From positions 1 through 41,854 of the forward strand of contig CAIQEI010000149.1 of the NCBI GenBank assembly GCA_903870815.1: a DNA stretch of 41,854 nucleotides. The letters are read 5' to 3'. The notes under the pieces are model-generated. The model saw only the letters and a program-made list of their open reading frames with translations, had not been told where the DNA came from and did not search any database. The first letter of the stretch is position 1; every line of letters starts with the position of its first letter. Below, piece by piece: positions 13,867 through 20,823 of the stretch. The translations under genes and the position numbers were made by a program. Origin of the DNA: an uncultured Verrucomicrobia subdivision 3 bacterium. GTDB lineage: Bacteria > Verrucomicrobiota > Verrucomicrobiia > Limisphaerales > UBA11358.

Positions 13867-13894
13867 GGCTTAAAGTCGGCTTTTGTGGCTTAAC
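13867..13894 (+). promoter_or_regulatory. 28-bp repeated element upstream of scaffold/capsid (copy 2)
   Basis: Same start (GGCTTAAAGTCGG) and end (TTGTGGCTTAAC) as 10941-10968. It lies just after the terminator and 107 nt before the scaffold ATG. A terminator followed by this element argues that transcription restarts here. A TTGACA hexamer at about 13937 has no convincing -10 box. Confidence 0.65.
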
Positions 13895-14001
13895 GGGCGG
13901 GGTGCCCTCTTCCCTTCACTACGGGTTTCACCGTATTGACATCACATGGCGCGCCGCACGGTCACGGCCTAAAACTTTGACTGACTAAACATGTGACGAT
14001 C

Positions 14002-15231
14002 ATGGAAATTCCGAAAAACAAAAAAGAGTCGGCCGCTGCGGGGAAGGCCGGAGAACCAACCGCTGAGAAAACGCAGATCACTTTATCCGCGGCCGGCATG
14101 GCGGACTTGCTCAAAAGCGAGTTTGCCGAACCGGAAGCAAAACCGGAGACACCCCCAGCCAAAGAAATCCCGGCTGCTGGTGAATCCGACGAGGAAGAAG
14201 CTGGCAAGGAAGTTGAACACGGCGAGGAGAAACCTGAAGTCCTTGCGGACGGCCACCAGGCTGAAGGCGAGGAAAAGGTGGAGGGCGAAGGCGAAGAAGG
14301 CGAAGCGGAGGAGGGTCACGCGGACGAAACCCAGGTGCCGGCGGAGCTGCAAAGCGAGCTGGACAAATGGGAGGAAGCCGGCGGACCGCTGCCCCCGGCC
14401 TTGCAGGCGGTGATGGGCAAACGGATCGGCAAACTGACGGCGGCGCGCGAGGCGGAGAAAACCCGCGCCGACCAGGCGGAGGCGAAGCTCAAGGCGGTCA
14501 CGGCGGAAGCCGAGGCCCTGAAGGCGGACCCGAACCGCCCGGTGCACCCGGTGCCGCAGACGTTGCCCGACGAGAAGACGGTGGCGACGATGGCGACAAC
14601 CGCGCAACGGATGGTGGCGGAGATCGAGAATTATCTCGACGAATCCGCCACGGAGGAGGAGCGCGGGCGCGTGGAACGCTTCATGGAGTCCAGACACCTG
14701 GATGCCAAGGGGCTGAAACGCGAGCTCCGGCAGACGAACGCCTTCCTGACCCAGGAGCTGCCGAAGCTCCAGGAACAGGTGAAGACGTTCCGCCAGCAGG
14801 AGGCGGCCCATGAGCCGATCGCCCAGGCGCGGTTCCCCTGGCTGAACCAGAAGGACACGGCGGAGTTCCAGAAGGCGCAGGAGGTTTTGGGCTTCATGCC
14901 CGAGCTGCGCTCACGGATCCCGGCGCACAAGGCGGCGCTGGGCACCTGGGTGGTGGGCCTGAAGGTGCTGGAGGCGCTCAACGCCGCCGGCCACGAAGGC
15001 GACGCCCTGGCCGCCGCGCTCCCCGCGATCGTCAAGGCGTTCCCGCCCAAAGGCGCCGCCGCCAAGACCGCCCCCGTGAAGACGCCCCCGCCGAAAACGC
15101 CGACCGGCGGCAGCGCCGCCCCCGGCAAAACCGTGATCCGCAAGGATGACGCCGCCCGGCAGACGTTCAACAAAACTCCGAACCGGCAGACCGCCACGGA
15201 ACTCGCCCGAGCGGCCTTGATGGCCACTTAG
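14002..15231 (+). CDS. Scaffolding protein (409 aa)
   Basis: I chose the ATG at 14002; an in-frame GTG at 13993 is possible. The protein lies immediately before the capsid gene. Residues ~45-115 are strongly acidic (runs of EGE, EEG). A long coiled coil follows (AAREAEKTRADQAEAKLKAV and later ELPKLQEQVKTFRQQEA). The C-terminus is Ala/Pro/Lys-rich and ends with a basic helical segment (TPNRQTATELARAALMAT), the type of tail that contacts coat protein. This composition is typical of internal scaffolds that direct procapsid assembly and then leave or are degraded. No protease domain was seen. Confidence 0.78.
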   Translation: MEIPKNKKESAAAGKAGEPTAEKTQITLSAAGMADLLKSEFAEPEAKPETPPAKEIPAAGESDEEEAGKEVEHGEEKPEVLADGHQAEGEEKVEGEGEEGEAEEGHADETQVPAELQSELDKWEEAGGPLPPALQAVMGKRIGKLTAAREAEKTRADQAEAKLKAVTAEAEALKADPNRPVHPVPQTLPDEKTVATMATTAQRMVAEIENYLDESATEEERGRVERFMESRHLDAKGLKRELRQTNAFLTQELPKLQEQVKTFRQQEAAHEPIAQARFPWLNQKDTAEFQKAQEVLGFMPELRSRIPAHKAALGTWVVGLKVLEALNAAGHEGDALAAALPAIVKAFPPKGAAAKTAPVKTPPPKTPTGGSAAPGKTVIRKDDAARQTFNKTPNRQTATELARAALMAT

Positions 15232-15252
15232 GCAAATTGGGATTTCAAGAAA

Positions 15253-15274
15253 CCAGGCGGTGCCTGGACCCAAC
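15253..15274 (+). repeat. Hairpin mini-element, family A copy 6
   Basis: CCAGG-CGGTG-CCTGG followed by ACCCAAC, between scaffold and capsid. Stem bases differ from copies 1-5 but pairing is kept, which supports a structural rather than sequence constraint. Confidence 0.75.
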
Positions 15275-15303
15275 AGGGAAAAGCGCCGCAGAAAGAAAAT
15301 CAA

Positions 15304-16320
15304 ATGTTACTTGAAAAAAATGTAGTGGGTAAGAAAACCGACTGGGCGAATTACATCACCCTGGCGGACGAGCATGAAACCCCCCTGCTCCGGGTGCTGC
15401 CCAAAGGGCCGAAACCCGTCAACGTGGTGAAACACTACCAATCCGACACCTATTCCGCGCCGCAGGGCAACGCCTGGCCGGACGGCAAGGATTGGGACAC
15501 GTTCAAGAGCGCCGGCCAGAACCGCAAGGAACTGACGGCCCGCGTGCAATGGTTCGTGCAGACGGCCGCCGTTTCCAAACTGGCGGAGGACGTGGCGGAC
15601 ACCGCCGGACTCACGGACGAGCTGGCCCATGAAATCCCGAAGAAGATGACGGAGATGGCCCGCGAAATGGAAGCGGCGGCGGGCTCCGACCAATCGGCGG
15701 TGGCCGACGCGGGGGACGGGGTGATTGGCCACAAGTTCCGGGGCGCCGGTGCGTGGATCAGTGCCACAGCCACGGCGGACGCGGACACGGCGGTGGATGC
15801 GACGATCTTGCCGGCGGCGGCCCAGATCTACTCCGACGTGAAGGCGAACCTGACCGAGGACGCCGTGAAAACGGCGCTGGAAAGCGCGTGGCTGGCCACG
15901 GGCAACAGCGGCATGAAGGTGGGCTTTGTCGGATCGAAGCTCAAAAAGCAGTTCGGAGTGTTCCAGTTCTACATCCCGACCTCGCTGAACACGCAGGCCA
16001 CGGCGCGCATCATCACGCGCGGCGAGGAGGCCACGGTGCTGGGCAACATGGTGGACGTGTACGACTCCGACTGGGGCAAGGTGGAATTGCACCTGACCCG
16101 CTGGAACGCCCACGAAAACTTCGGCGGCTCGGTGACCAAAGCCCAATGGCGCGGCTATTTCCTGAACACGGAACGCTGGGCCTGGCTCTGGAACCAGAAG
16201 CCGACGGTCTACAAACCGGAGTTCAAGGGCGGCGGTTACAAGGCCGCGATTGACGCGATCTGCATGTTCCTTTGCTGGAACCCGATCGGTGAAATAAAAA
16301 TTGCGCCCTCCGACGCCTAA
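15304..16320 (+). CDS. Major capsid protein, SU10/DUF5309-like (338 aa)
   Basis: The ATG at 15304 has purine-rich GAAAG upstream. The N-terminus (KKTDWANYITLADEHETPLLRVLPKG) with later SDTYSAPQGNAWPDGKDWDTF, AEDVADTAGLTDELAHEI and GVIGHKFRGAGAWIS follows the pattern I know for SU10-type major capsid proteins (DUF5309). Those proteins use the HK97 fold, with an N-terminal arm, a long spine helix (EIPKKMTEMAREMEAAAG) and a C-terminal P-domain ending in a Trp-rich segment (RWAWLWNQKP). It forms the icosahedral shell. It is preceded by scaffold and followed by a strong hairpin that may limit readthrough. Confidence 0.85.
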   Translation: MLLEKNVVGKKTDWANYITLADEHETPLLRVLPKGPKPVNVVKHYQSDTYSAPQGNAWPDGKDWDTFKSAGQNRKELTARVQWFVQTAAVSKLAEDVADTAGLTDELAHEIPKKMTEMAREMEAAAGSDQSAVADAGDGVIGHKFRGAGAWISATATADADTAVDATILPAAAQIYSDVKANLTEDAVKTALESAWLATGNSGMKVGFVGSKLKKQFGVFQFYIPTSLNTQATARIITRGEEATVLGNMVDVYDSDWGKVELHLTRWNAHENFGGSVTKAQWRGYFLNTERWAWLWNQKPTVYKPEFKGGGYKAAIDAICMFLCWNPIGEIKIAPSDA

Positions 16321-16333
16321 CCCCTCACCCTGA

Positions 16334-16358
16334 CCCTCTCCCCTCATAAGGGAGAGGG
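16334..16358 (+). terminator. Strong hairpin after the capsid gene
   Basis: CCCTCTCCC, loop CTCATAA, GGGAGAGGG: a perfect 9-bp stem 13 nt after the capsid stop, preceded by CCCCTCACCCTGA. No T-tract follows, so it may act as partial terminator or mRNA 3' protector. The sequence resembles a widespread CCCTCACCC/CTCTCCC bacterial dispersed repeat (recollection). Confidence 0.6.
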
Positions 16359-16402
16359 GACGGACTAAAACTAACCAACGAAATTTTAACGAAAGACCAA
16401 AC

Positions 16403-16939
16403 ATGAAAATTATTCCTCTTCCTTTGGAAACGCAGGCGCGTTTGAACGTGAACACGAAAATCATCCTGGATTTCACGGACCTGAACGGCACCGGGTTGGC
16501 GAACGCCAACAATGTGCCCTTCAGCGCGGCGTGGACCAGCGGCACGGGCCAGAGCATCGAGCCGATCACGCCGGTAGCCACGAACGTGAACTACCCGACG
16601 GCCCTGACCGGCGGCACGACGAACACGCTGCCGGCGGGCATCCGGATCAGCAACATGATCGCCAACGTGGTGACGGCGTTCACCAGCAGCGGCGGGGCGA
16701 TCACCAGCCTGGGCCTGACGATTGGCGATGCGGGCAGCGCCACGCGGTTCCTGCAATCCATTGATTGCAAGACGGTGGCCTACACGCAGACCACAAGCGC
16801 GAGCTACTTGGAAAACGCGGCGTTCAACATGCTGGCCACGGCCACGATTGTGGGCCAGACGATCGCCAGCCTGAACGCCGGGCAGATTGAAATCTACTGC
16901 AACATCGAGCCGATCTCGGATCTGGCTCTGGTGAAGTAG
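16403..16939 (+). CDS. Putative head decoration / structural protein (178 aa)
   Basis: The ATG at 16403 follows an A-rich leader. The protein is beta-rich, Thr/Ser/Asn-rich and poor in charge (TKIILDFTDLNGTGLANANN, GTTNTLPAGIRISNMIANVV, ITSLGLTIGDAGSATRFL). Many virion surface proteins look like this. Its position right after the capsid gene is where decoration or head-stabilising proteins are usually encoded. No specific family was recognised, and a minor tail role is not excluded. Confidence 0.6.
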   Translation: MKIIPLPLETQARLNVNTKIILDFTDLNGTGLANANNVPFSAAWTSGTGQSIEPITPVATNVNYPTALTGGTTNTLPAGIRISNMIANVVTAFTSSGGAITSLGLTIGDAGSATRFLQSIDCKTVAYTQTTSASYLENAAFNMLATATIVGQTIASLNAGQIEIYCNIEPISDLALVK

Positions 16940-16963
16940 TGGTGTGAGTTGGTGGATTGGGTT

Positions 16964-16994
16964 CCCGTGCACCGGTGTTCCTCCGGTGCACGGG
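16964..16994 (+). terminator. Perfect 12-bp hairpin
   Basis: CCCGTGCACCGG, loop TGTTCCT, CCGGTGCACGGG, then TTTCACCC. It lies 25 nt after the stop of the decoration candidate. The U-run is short, so it could be a weak terminator or an mRNA stability element. The inner part also encodes an open frame that I do not accept. Confidence 0.65.
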
Positions 16995-17021
16995 TTTCAC
17001 CCAGCAAAAGCGGAAACTGCG

Positions 17022-17435
17022 ATGGAAGTTGATTTCTCCAAACTAGACCTGGCCACGGCGACGACGGTGGACAAGCTGCTGCGCGGCTCCTACGAGCAGG
17101 TGCTGCTGGACGCGGCCGCCCGGCAACGGCGCGTGGCCTGCATCAATCACCTCAACCGGCCGCTGGCCAAGGATGGATTTGGCGGGCGTTCCCTGATGAT
17201 TGACCCGGTCTTTGACGCCTTCTGGCGCGAGTGCTACGGCAAACATTATTTGCAAGATGCGGATCTCTTAAAATTTCTGGTGAAGCGGAACCCGGAGATT
17301 GCGGTGCGATCGCGCGGCACGAAGGAAATTTTTGTTGGTTACCAGACATCGAGCGCGAGCAAGCGGCCTATCGGATTACAGAAAAGTGAGAAGATTCAAG
17401 ATTCAAGTTTCAAGGTCCGGACATGCGAACGGTAA
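17022..17435 (+). CDS. Hypothetical connector-region protein (137 aa)
   Basis: I chose the ATG at 17022; an upstream in-frame start at 16944 would translate the perfect hairpin. The protein is mixed alpha/beta (TTVDKLLRGSYEQVLLDAAARQRRVACINH, FDAFWRECYGKHYLQDADLLKFLVKRNPE). The last ~15 residues (EKIQDSSFKVRTCER) are encoded by a GATTCAAG simple repeat plus the next gene's start, so the functional C-terminus may be near GLQK. It overlaps the neck gene by 13 nt. Gene order suggests a head-completion or head-tail joining role; no family was recognised. Confidence 0.6.
   Translation: MEVDFSKLDLATATTVDKLLRGSYEQVLLDAAARQRRVACINHLNRPLAKDGFGGRSLMIDPVFDAFWRECYGKHYLQDADLLKFLVKRNPEIAVRSRGTKEIFVGYQTSSASKRPIGLQKSEKIQDSSFKVRTCER
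17391..17415 (+). repeat. GATTCAAG-type simple repeat at a gene end
   Basis: AAGATTCAAGATTCAAG followed by TTTCAAGG, spanning the 3' end of the 17022 gene just before the ATG at 17423. Same unit as 8775-8800 in terL. Confidence 0.75.
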
Positions 17436-18706
17436 ATTACAGTGATGTGTTGCAGGGGAGCCTGGCGCTGGCGGGAATACCGCTGGCGGGGTTTGACCCG
17501 ACGCAACCGGAATTTGCGCTGCTGCGAACGATGCACGACCGCCGGCTGCGCGTGGCCTGGGAGGCGCACACATGGCCGGATGTGTGCCGCTATGAGCAGC
17601 GGTCCTTCCGGGCCCCGTGGAACGCGGCCACCGCCTACGCCGCCGGCGCGGAGGTGCTGGACATCCCCACCCTGACCTACCTGCAAGCCTTGCAAGCCAG
17701 CACGGGCCAGCCGCCCACGACCGGCGGCGTGGTGAACACGGCCTACTGGGCGCCCTGCCAGGCGCAGTACCAGGCCGAACCCTACGTGGCGGGGACCAAT
17801 TACAATTTGGGTGACGTGGTGCTGAACCCGGTGGATAACCTGTATTACCAGTGCCTCAGCAGCACGGGGACGCTGGGGGGAAACCAGATGCCCTACCCGA
17901 TACCGGGCAACTATGTGGCCAATACCTGGACGCAACCGATCTCGGCTGGCACGGTCTATTTGCTGACGCCCGGCCCCAATGAGCAGGCTTACAGCCTGCC
18001 AGGTGGCCCGACCATAAACTTGACGAACGGCGTGCCGGTGACTTTTACCGGCGTGGCGGGCAATCTGACGCTGACCGGCGCCGGCACGACCTCAGCCACC
18101 CTCCAGGCCTACACCGCGCCGCCGGCCGCCGGGGTGTGGGGCCTGCTTACCCCCTTCCAACGCACGGTGGCCTACCAGCAATATGACGTGAACGGGAACG
18201 CCCTGACGCCGCTGGGCGAAGTCTTTAGCGCCTGGGACCGGGACCCGCGCGTGACCACGAAGACGTGCAAAACACCGTACACGGTGACGAGCGACGGGTT
18301 TGCCTTTACCACGCTGCGCCATGTGCCGGCCCACGTGTGGCTCTTTTACCGGCTGCAACGGCCGACGCTGACGGGGGCGGCCTGGGACGCCACGCTCGTC
18401 TATGCGTCTGGACAGCAAATCTATTTTGTGGACGCGCAGGGGAACGGGAACTTTTGGACGTGCAGCGCCACGACGACCGCCGGGCAATCACCGACAACGG
18501 CCCCGAGCAAATGGGTGGTGGTGGCGCTGCCCTACATCTTCCGCGAATACCTGGTGCAGGGCGGCTACGCGGACTGGCTGACAAGCGACGGCCAGGCGGA
18601 CAAGGCCGCCGCCATGGAAGGCCTGGCGCAGCAGCTCCTGGAGCTGGAGGCGGACAAGCTGCAGCGGCAGCAGCAGCAGGTGAACCGGCTCCAATGGCAG
18701 ACCTGA
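17423..18706 (+). CDS. Neck / tail adaptor protein with carbohydrate-binding-like modules (427 aa)
   Basis: The ATG at 17423 lies inside the previous gene's end. Residues 1-60 (MRTVNYSDVLQGSLALAGI, RRLRVAWEAHTWPD) and the C-terminal 370-427 (YIFREYLVQGGYADWL, coiled Gln-rich helix) resemble podovirus tail adaptors (gp4/gp11-like). Between them sit modules of CBM5/12 or chitin-binding type: residues 66-111 (WNAATAYAAGAEVLD...YLQALQAST...YWAP), 119-148 (YVAGTNYNLGDVVLN...YYQCL) and 319-370 (WDATLVYASGQQIYF...FWTCSATT). These normally bind glycans. The adaptor attaches to the portal; the inserted modules may decorate the neck. The family call is moderately sure. Confidence 0.7.
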   Translation: MRTVNYSDVLQGSLALAGIPLAGFDPTQPEFALLRTMHDRRLRVAWEAHTWPDVCRYEQRSFRAPWNAATAYAAGAEVLDIPTLTYLQALQASTGQPPTTGGVVNTAYWAPCQAQYQAEPYVAGTNYNLGDVVLNPVDNLYYQCLSSTGTLGGNQMPYPIPGNYVANTWTQPISAGTVYLLTPGPNEQAYSLPGGPTINLTNGVPVTFTGVAGNLTLTGAGTTSATLQAYTAPPAAGVWGLLTPFQRTVAYQQYDVNGNALTPLGEVFSAWDRDPRVTTKTCKTPYTVTSDGFAFTTLRHVPAHVWLFYRLQRPTLTGAAWDATLVYASGQQIYFVDAQGNGNFWTCSATTTAGQSPTTAPSKWVVVALPYIFREYLVQGGYADWLTSDGQADKAAAMEGLAQQLLELEADKLQRQQQQVNRLQWQT

Positions 18707-18732
18707 AACCTGAAATTTGAAACCTGAAATTT
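18701..18732 (+). repeat. CCTGAAA-type repeat at a gene junction
   Basis: ACCTGAAACCTGAAATTTGA then AACCTGAAATTT. It contains the neck stop codon (TGA 18704-18706) and ends immediately before the ATG at 18733. Same unit as 7592-7623. Confidence 0.8.
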
Positions 18733-20823
18733 ATGAAAACAACGTATTTTGCGATCTTCTATCTGTTAACCGCCCTCCTCGCCTACGGCTATCCGCCGGC
18801 GCCGGCAACGCAGGCGCAGGTGAACACGGGCACTGAGCCGTACCTGTATGTGACGCCCAAGACGCTGACGGGGTGGACGGGGGCGGCCACCGGCACCAAC
18901 TGGGCGAATATATCCGGCACAAATACGTCAGGATTGCCCATCGCCGCGCCGAACCTGCTATCCGCGCAACAACTGACAAACACCGTGACCGGCATCCTCA
19001 CCGCGTCCGGGGTGGTGACGACGAATCAGATTGACTGGCTGAACGATACGAACGCGCTGGCGGCAATTCGCAACCTGAACATTCAGGATGAAACTGTTGG
19101 CAAGAAGTTAAAGGTGTCTGTGAATCAGCTCAAAAAACTGAATTGCTGGACGAACCTTGTTGTCTTTGGGTCTTTATCGCCACGCTTCAACCCAACAAAC
19201 CACACTGATTTTCTTGGAAATCCGTTCACGTTCGTTAATGAACAATACAACACATTCGAAGACGGCAGTTGGAATATGTGGACCAATTACGTCACGATGC
19301 CCACCCCAACTCTGACGAATTTCACCTTCTGTTTTGCGATGAACGAGGATGCGAATCTTGCTTATTTAATGCTGCACACCTTCACGGGGGTAGGGAGTGG
19401 TTCGTTATTTCTTCCGATGGATGTCGGATTGCAATCAACAAATGACAACTCAAACGTGCTGTTCAGCTATTCTCAAGCAAGTCCATATAATCACGTCTAC
19501 ATGGGTTCTTCGTCAACCAACTATCAGTACACCGGGGCCAGCGCCTACACTTGCAACACTAACGTCTTTTACGAAATGTTCGGCGATAAATTTGCCTCCA
19601 CTGAAAGCGTACCGATCACCAAAACAATCTACTGCGTATCGGTCAAGGGTTCAAATGTTGTTGTTTATATCAACTCTAAGCCAACGATTTTAGGGGTGTT
19701 CGGCGCCAGCTACACGAATAGCTTAAACTACGGCTCGGCTTTGTCGGCCGTAAACAAGCTGTTTATTGGCGGCGGCATGAACAGTTGGAACACAAATAAA
19801 AACGAGCTTGGCGACACCAGCGGGTTTAACTCAACTGGTTATGGAACCAATGCTTACGCAAAAAGCTTCTCTGGATTTCAGTTATTTAATCAATCAGTCC
19901 AAGACAATTCCAACATTGTTCAAGCTAGTTATGCTTCCCTTGCTTCATTGGAGCGTGGAAACGAAGCTCTCGCACTGCACGGCTCAAGCATCCTATCGTC
20001 TTCAATAGGTTACACCACGAACACCACGATGTATGCATTGCACACTAAATACCCCAATGTGTTTTTCATTCAAGAAGCGGCGCAAGGCGGGAGCGGGATC
20101 AATGCCGTTACTGGATTAAAAATTGGAATCGGCGGCGGCGGGCAAACGACCTCATACAGTTTCCAGCCCACCGCCTTGACATGGCTGCCGTTCGAATCAT
20201 TCCCAAAACAAGAAGTTTGCGGCGATCTGCCCCGCAACGGCAGCGGAAGTTCAGCGTCGCTTGCAAATTATATATGGCTTTACAATCAATATCTTAACAG
20301 TGGGCGGCAAGTCTGGGACATTCTTGACCACAACGGATTGCAATCACCATTCAATGATAGAGGAAACAATGCCGTGCTGCTTCAATGCGCCACCAATTTC
20401 CCCAATTCAAAAGTCATTCCTGAATGGAAATACTACACCGACGAACTGTGTGGCCAGCTTGGCGGCCAGGTTCACATTCAAGGACAAACGGTAACGACGA
20501 TTGCAAACCAGGTTCAGCAATGTTTCGCTGATTTAATCATGAATGGAACCTGGCCGCAAACTTTTGCCAGCGGAACAAATTATACGGTTACAACTGGAAC
20601 ATTCTACTACACCAACACCGCCCCGTATGGTGTGCGTGTTACGGTTGGTGGTGGTCTTGTGACTGGTATCCAGCATGGGGTTAATAACTCTTACATTCAA
20701 ACATTCTCGATGCTTTCTGCCGCATTGCCACCGACTACTTTTACCCTTAATGCTTTTGGTGACGTTCTCATCATCACCAATTCCGCCGCGCCCTCGATGT
20801 TCATTGATTCGACGCCTCAATGA
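18733..20823 (+). CDS. Tailspike-like protein: signal peptide, lectin-like domain, SGNH-type hydrolase (696 aa)
   Basis: The ATG at 18733 directly follows the repeat. Residues 1-19 look like a Sec signal peptide (MKTTYFAIFYLLTALLAYG). Residues 75-120 are an attachment/coiled segment. Residues ~140-395 have a concanavalin/LamG look (NFTFCFAMN, YCVSVKGSNVVVYINSKP, NKLFIGGGMNSW). Residues ~410-610 carry SGNH-like blocks: LHGSS (415-419, nucleophile block), DLPRNGSG (498-505) and QVHIQG with His581, though the usual Asp two residues before that His is Gln. This suggests an esterase that deacetylates a surface glycan. The gene is clearly AT-richer than its neighbours, a sign of exchange. It overlaps the next gene by 4 nt. 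Confidence 0.65.
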   Translation: MKTTYFAIFYLLTALLAYGYPPAPATQAQVNTGTEPYLYVTPKTLTGWTGAATGTNWANISGTNTSGLPIAAPNLLSAQQLTNTVTGILTASGVVTTNQIDWLNDTNALAAIRNLNIQDETVGKKLKVSVNQLKKLNCWTNLVVFGSLSPRFNPTNHTDFLGNPFTFVNEQYNTFEDGSWNMWTNYVTMPTPTLTNFTFCFAMNEDANLAYLMLHTFTGVGSGSLFLPMDVGLQSTNDNSNVLFSYSQASPYNHVYMGSSSTNYQYTGASAYTCNTNVFYEMFGDKFASTESVPITKTIYCVSVKGSNVVVYINSKPTILGVFGASYTNSLNYGSALSAVNKLFIGGGMNSWNTNKNELGDTSGFNSTGYGTNAYAKSFSGFQLFNQSVQDNSNIVQASYASLASLERGNEALALHGSSILSSSIGYTTNTTMYALHTKYPNVFFIQEAAQGGSGINAVTGLKIGIGGGGQTTSYSFQPTALTWLPFESFPKQEVCGDLPRNGSGSSASLANYIWLYNQYLNSGRQVWDILDHNGLQSPFNDRGNNAVLLQCATNFPNSKVIPEWKYYTDELCGQLGGQVHIQGQTVTTIANQVQQCFADLIMNGTWPQTFASGTNYTVTTGTFYYTNTAPYGVRVTVGGGLVTGIQHGVNNSYIQTFSMLSAALPPTTFTLNAFGDVLIITNSAAPSMFIDSTPQ

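Noticed and set aside
13937-13985. Sigma70 promoter with TTGACA before the scaffold gene
   Set aside because: No acceptable -10 hexamer at 16-18 bp; the 28-bp element is a better regulatory candidate.
15307-16581. 424-codon minus-strand frame opposite the capsid gene
   Set aside because: Spans the capsid gene and the following hairpin; composition is typical of complement frames.
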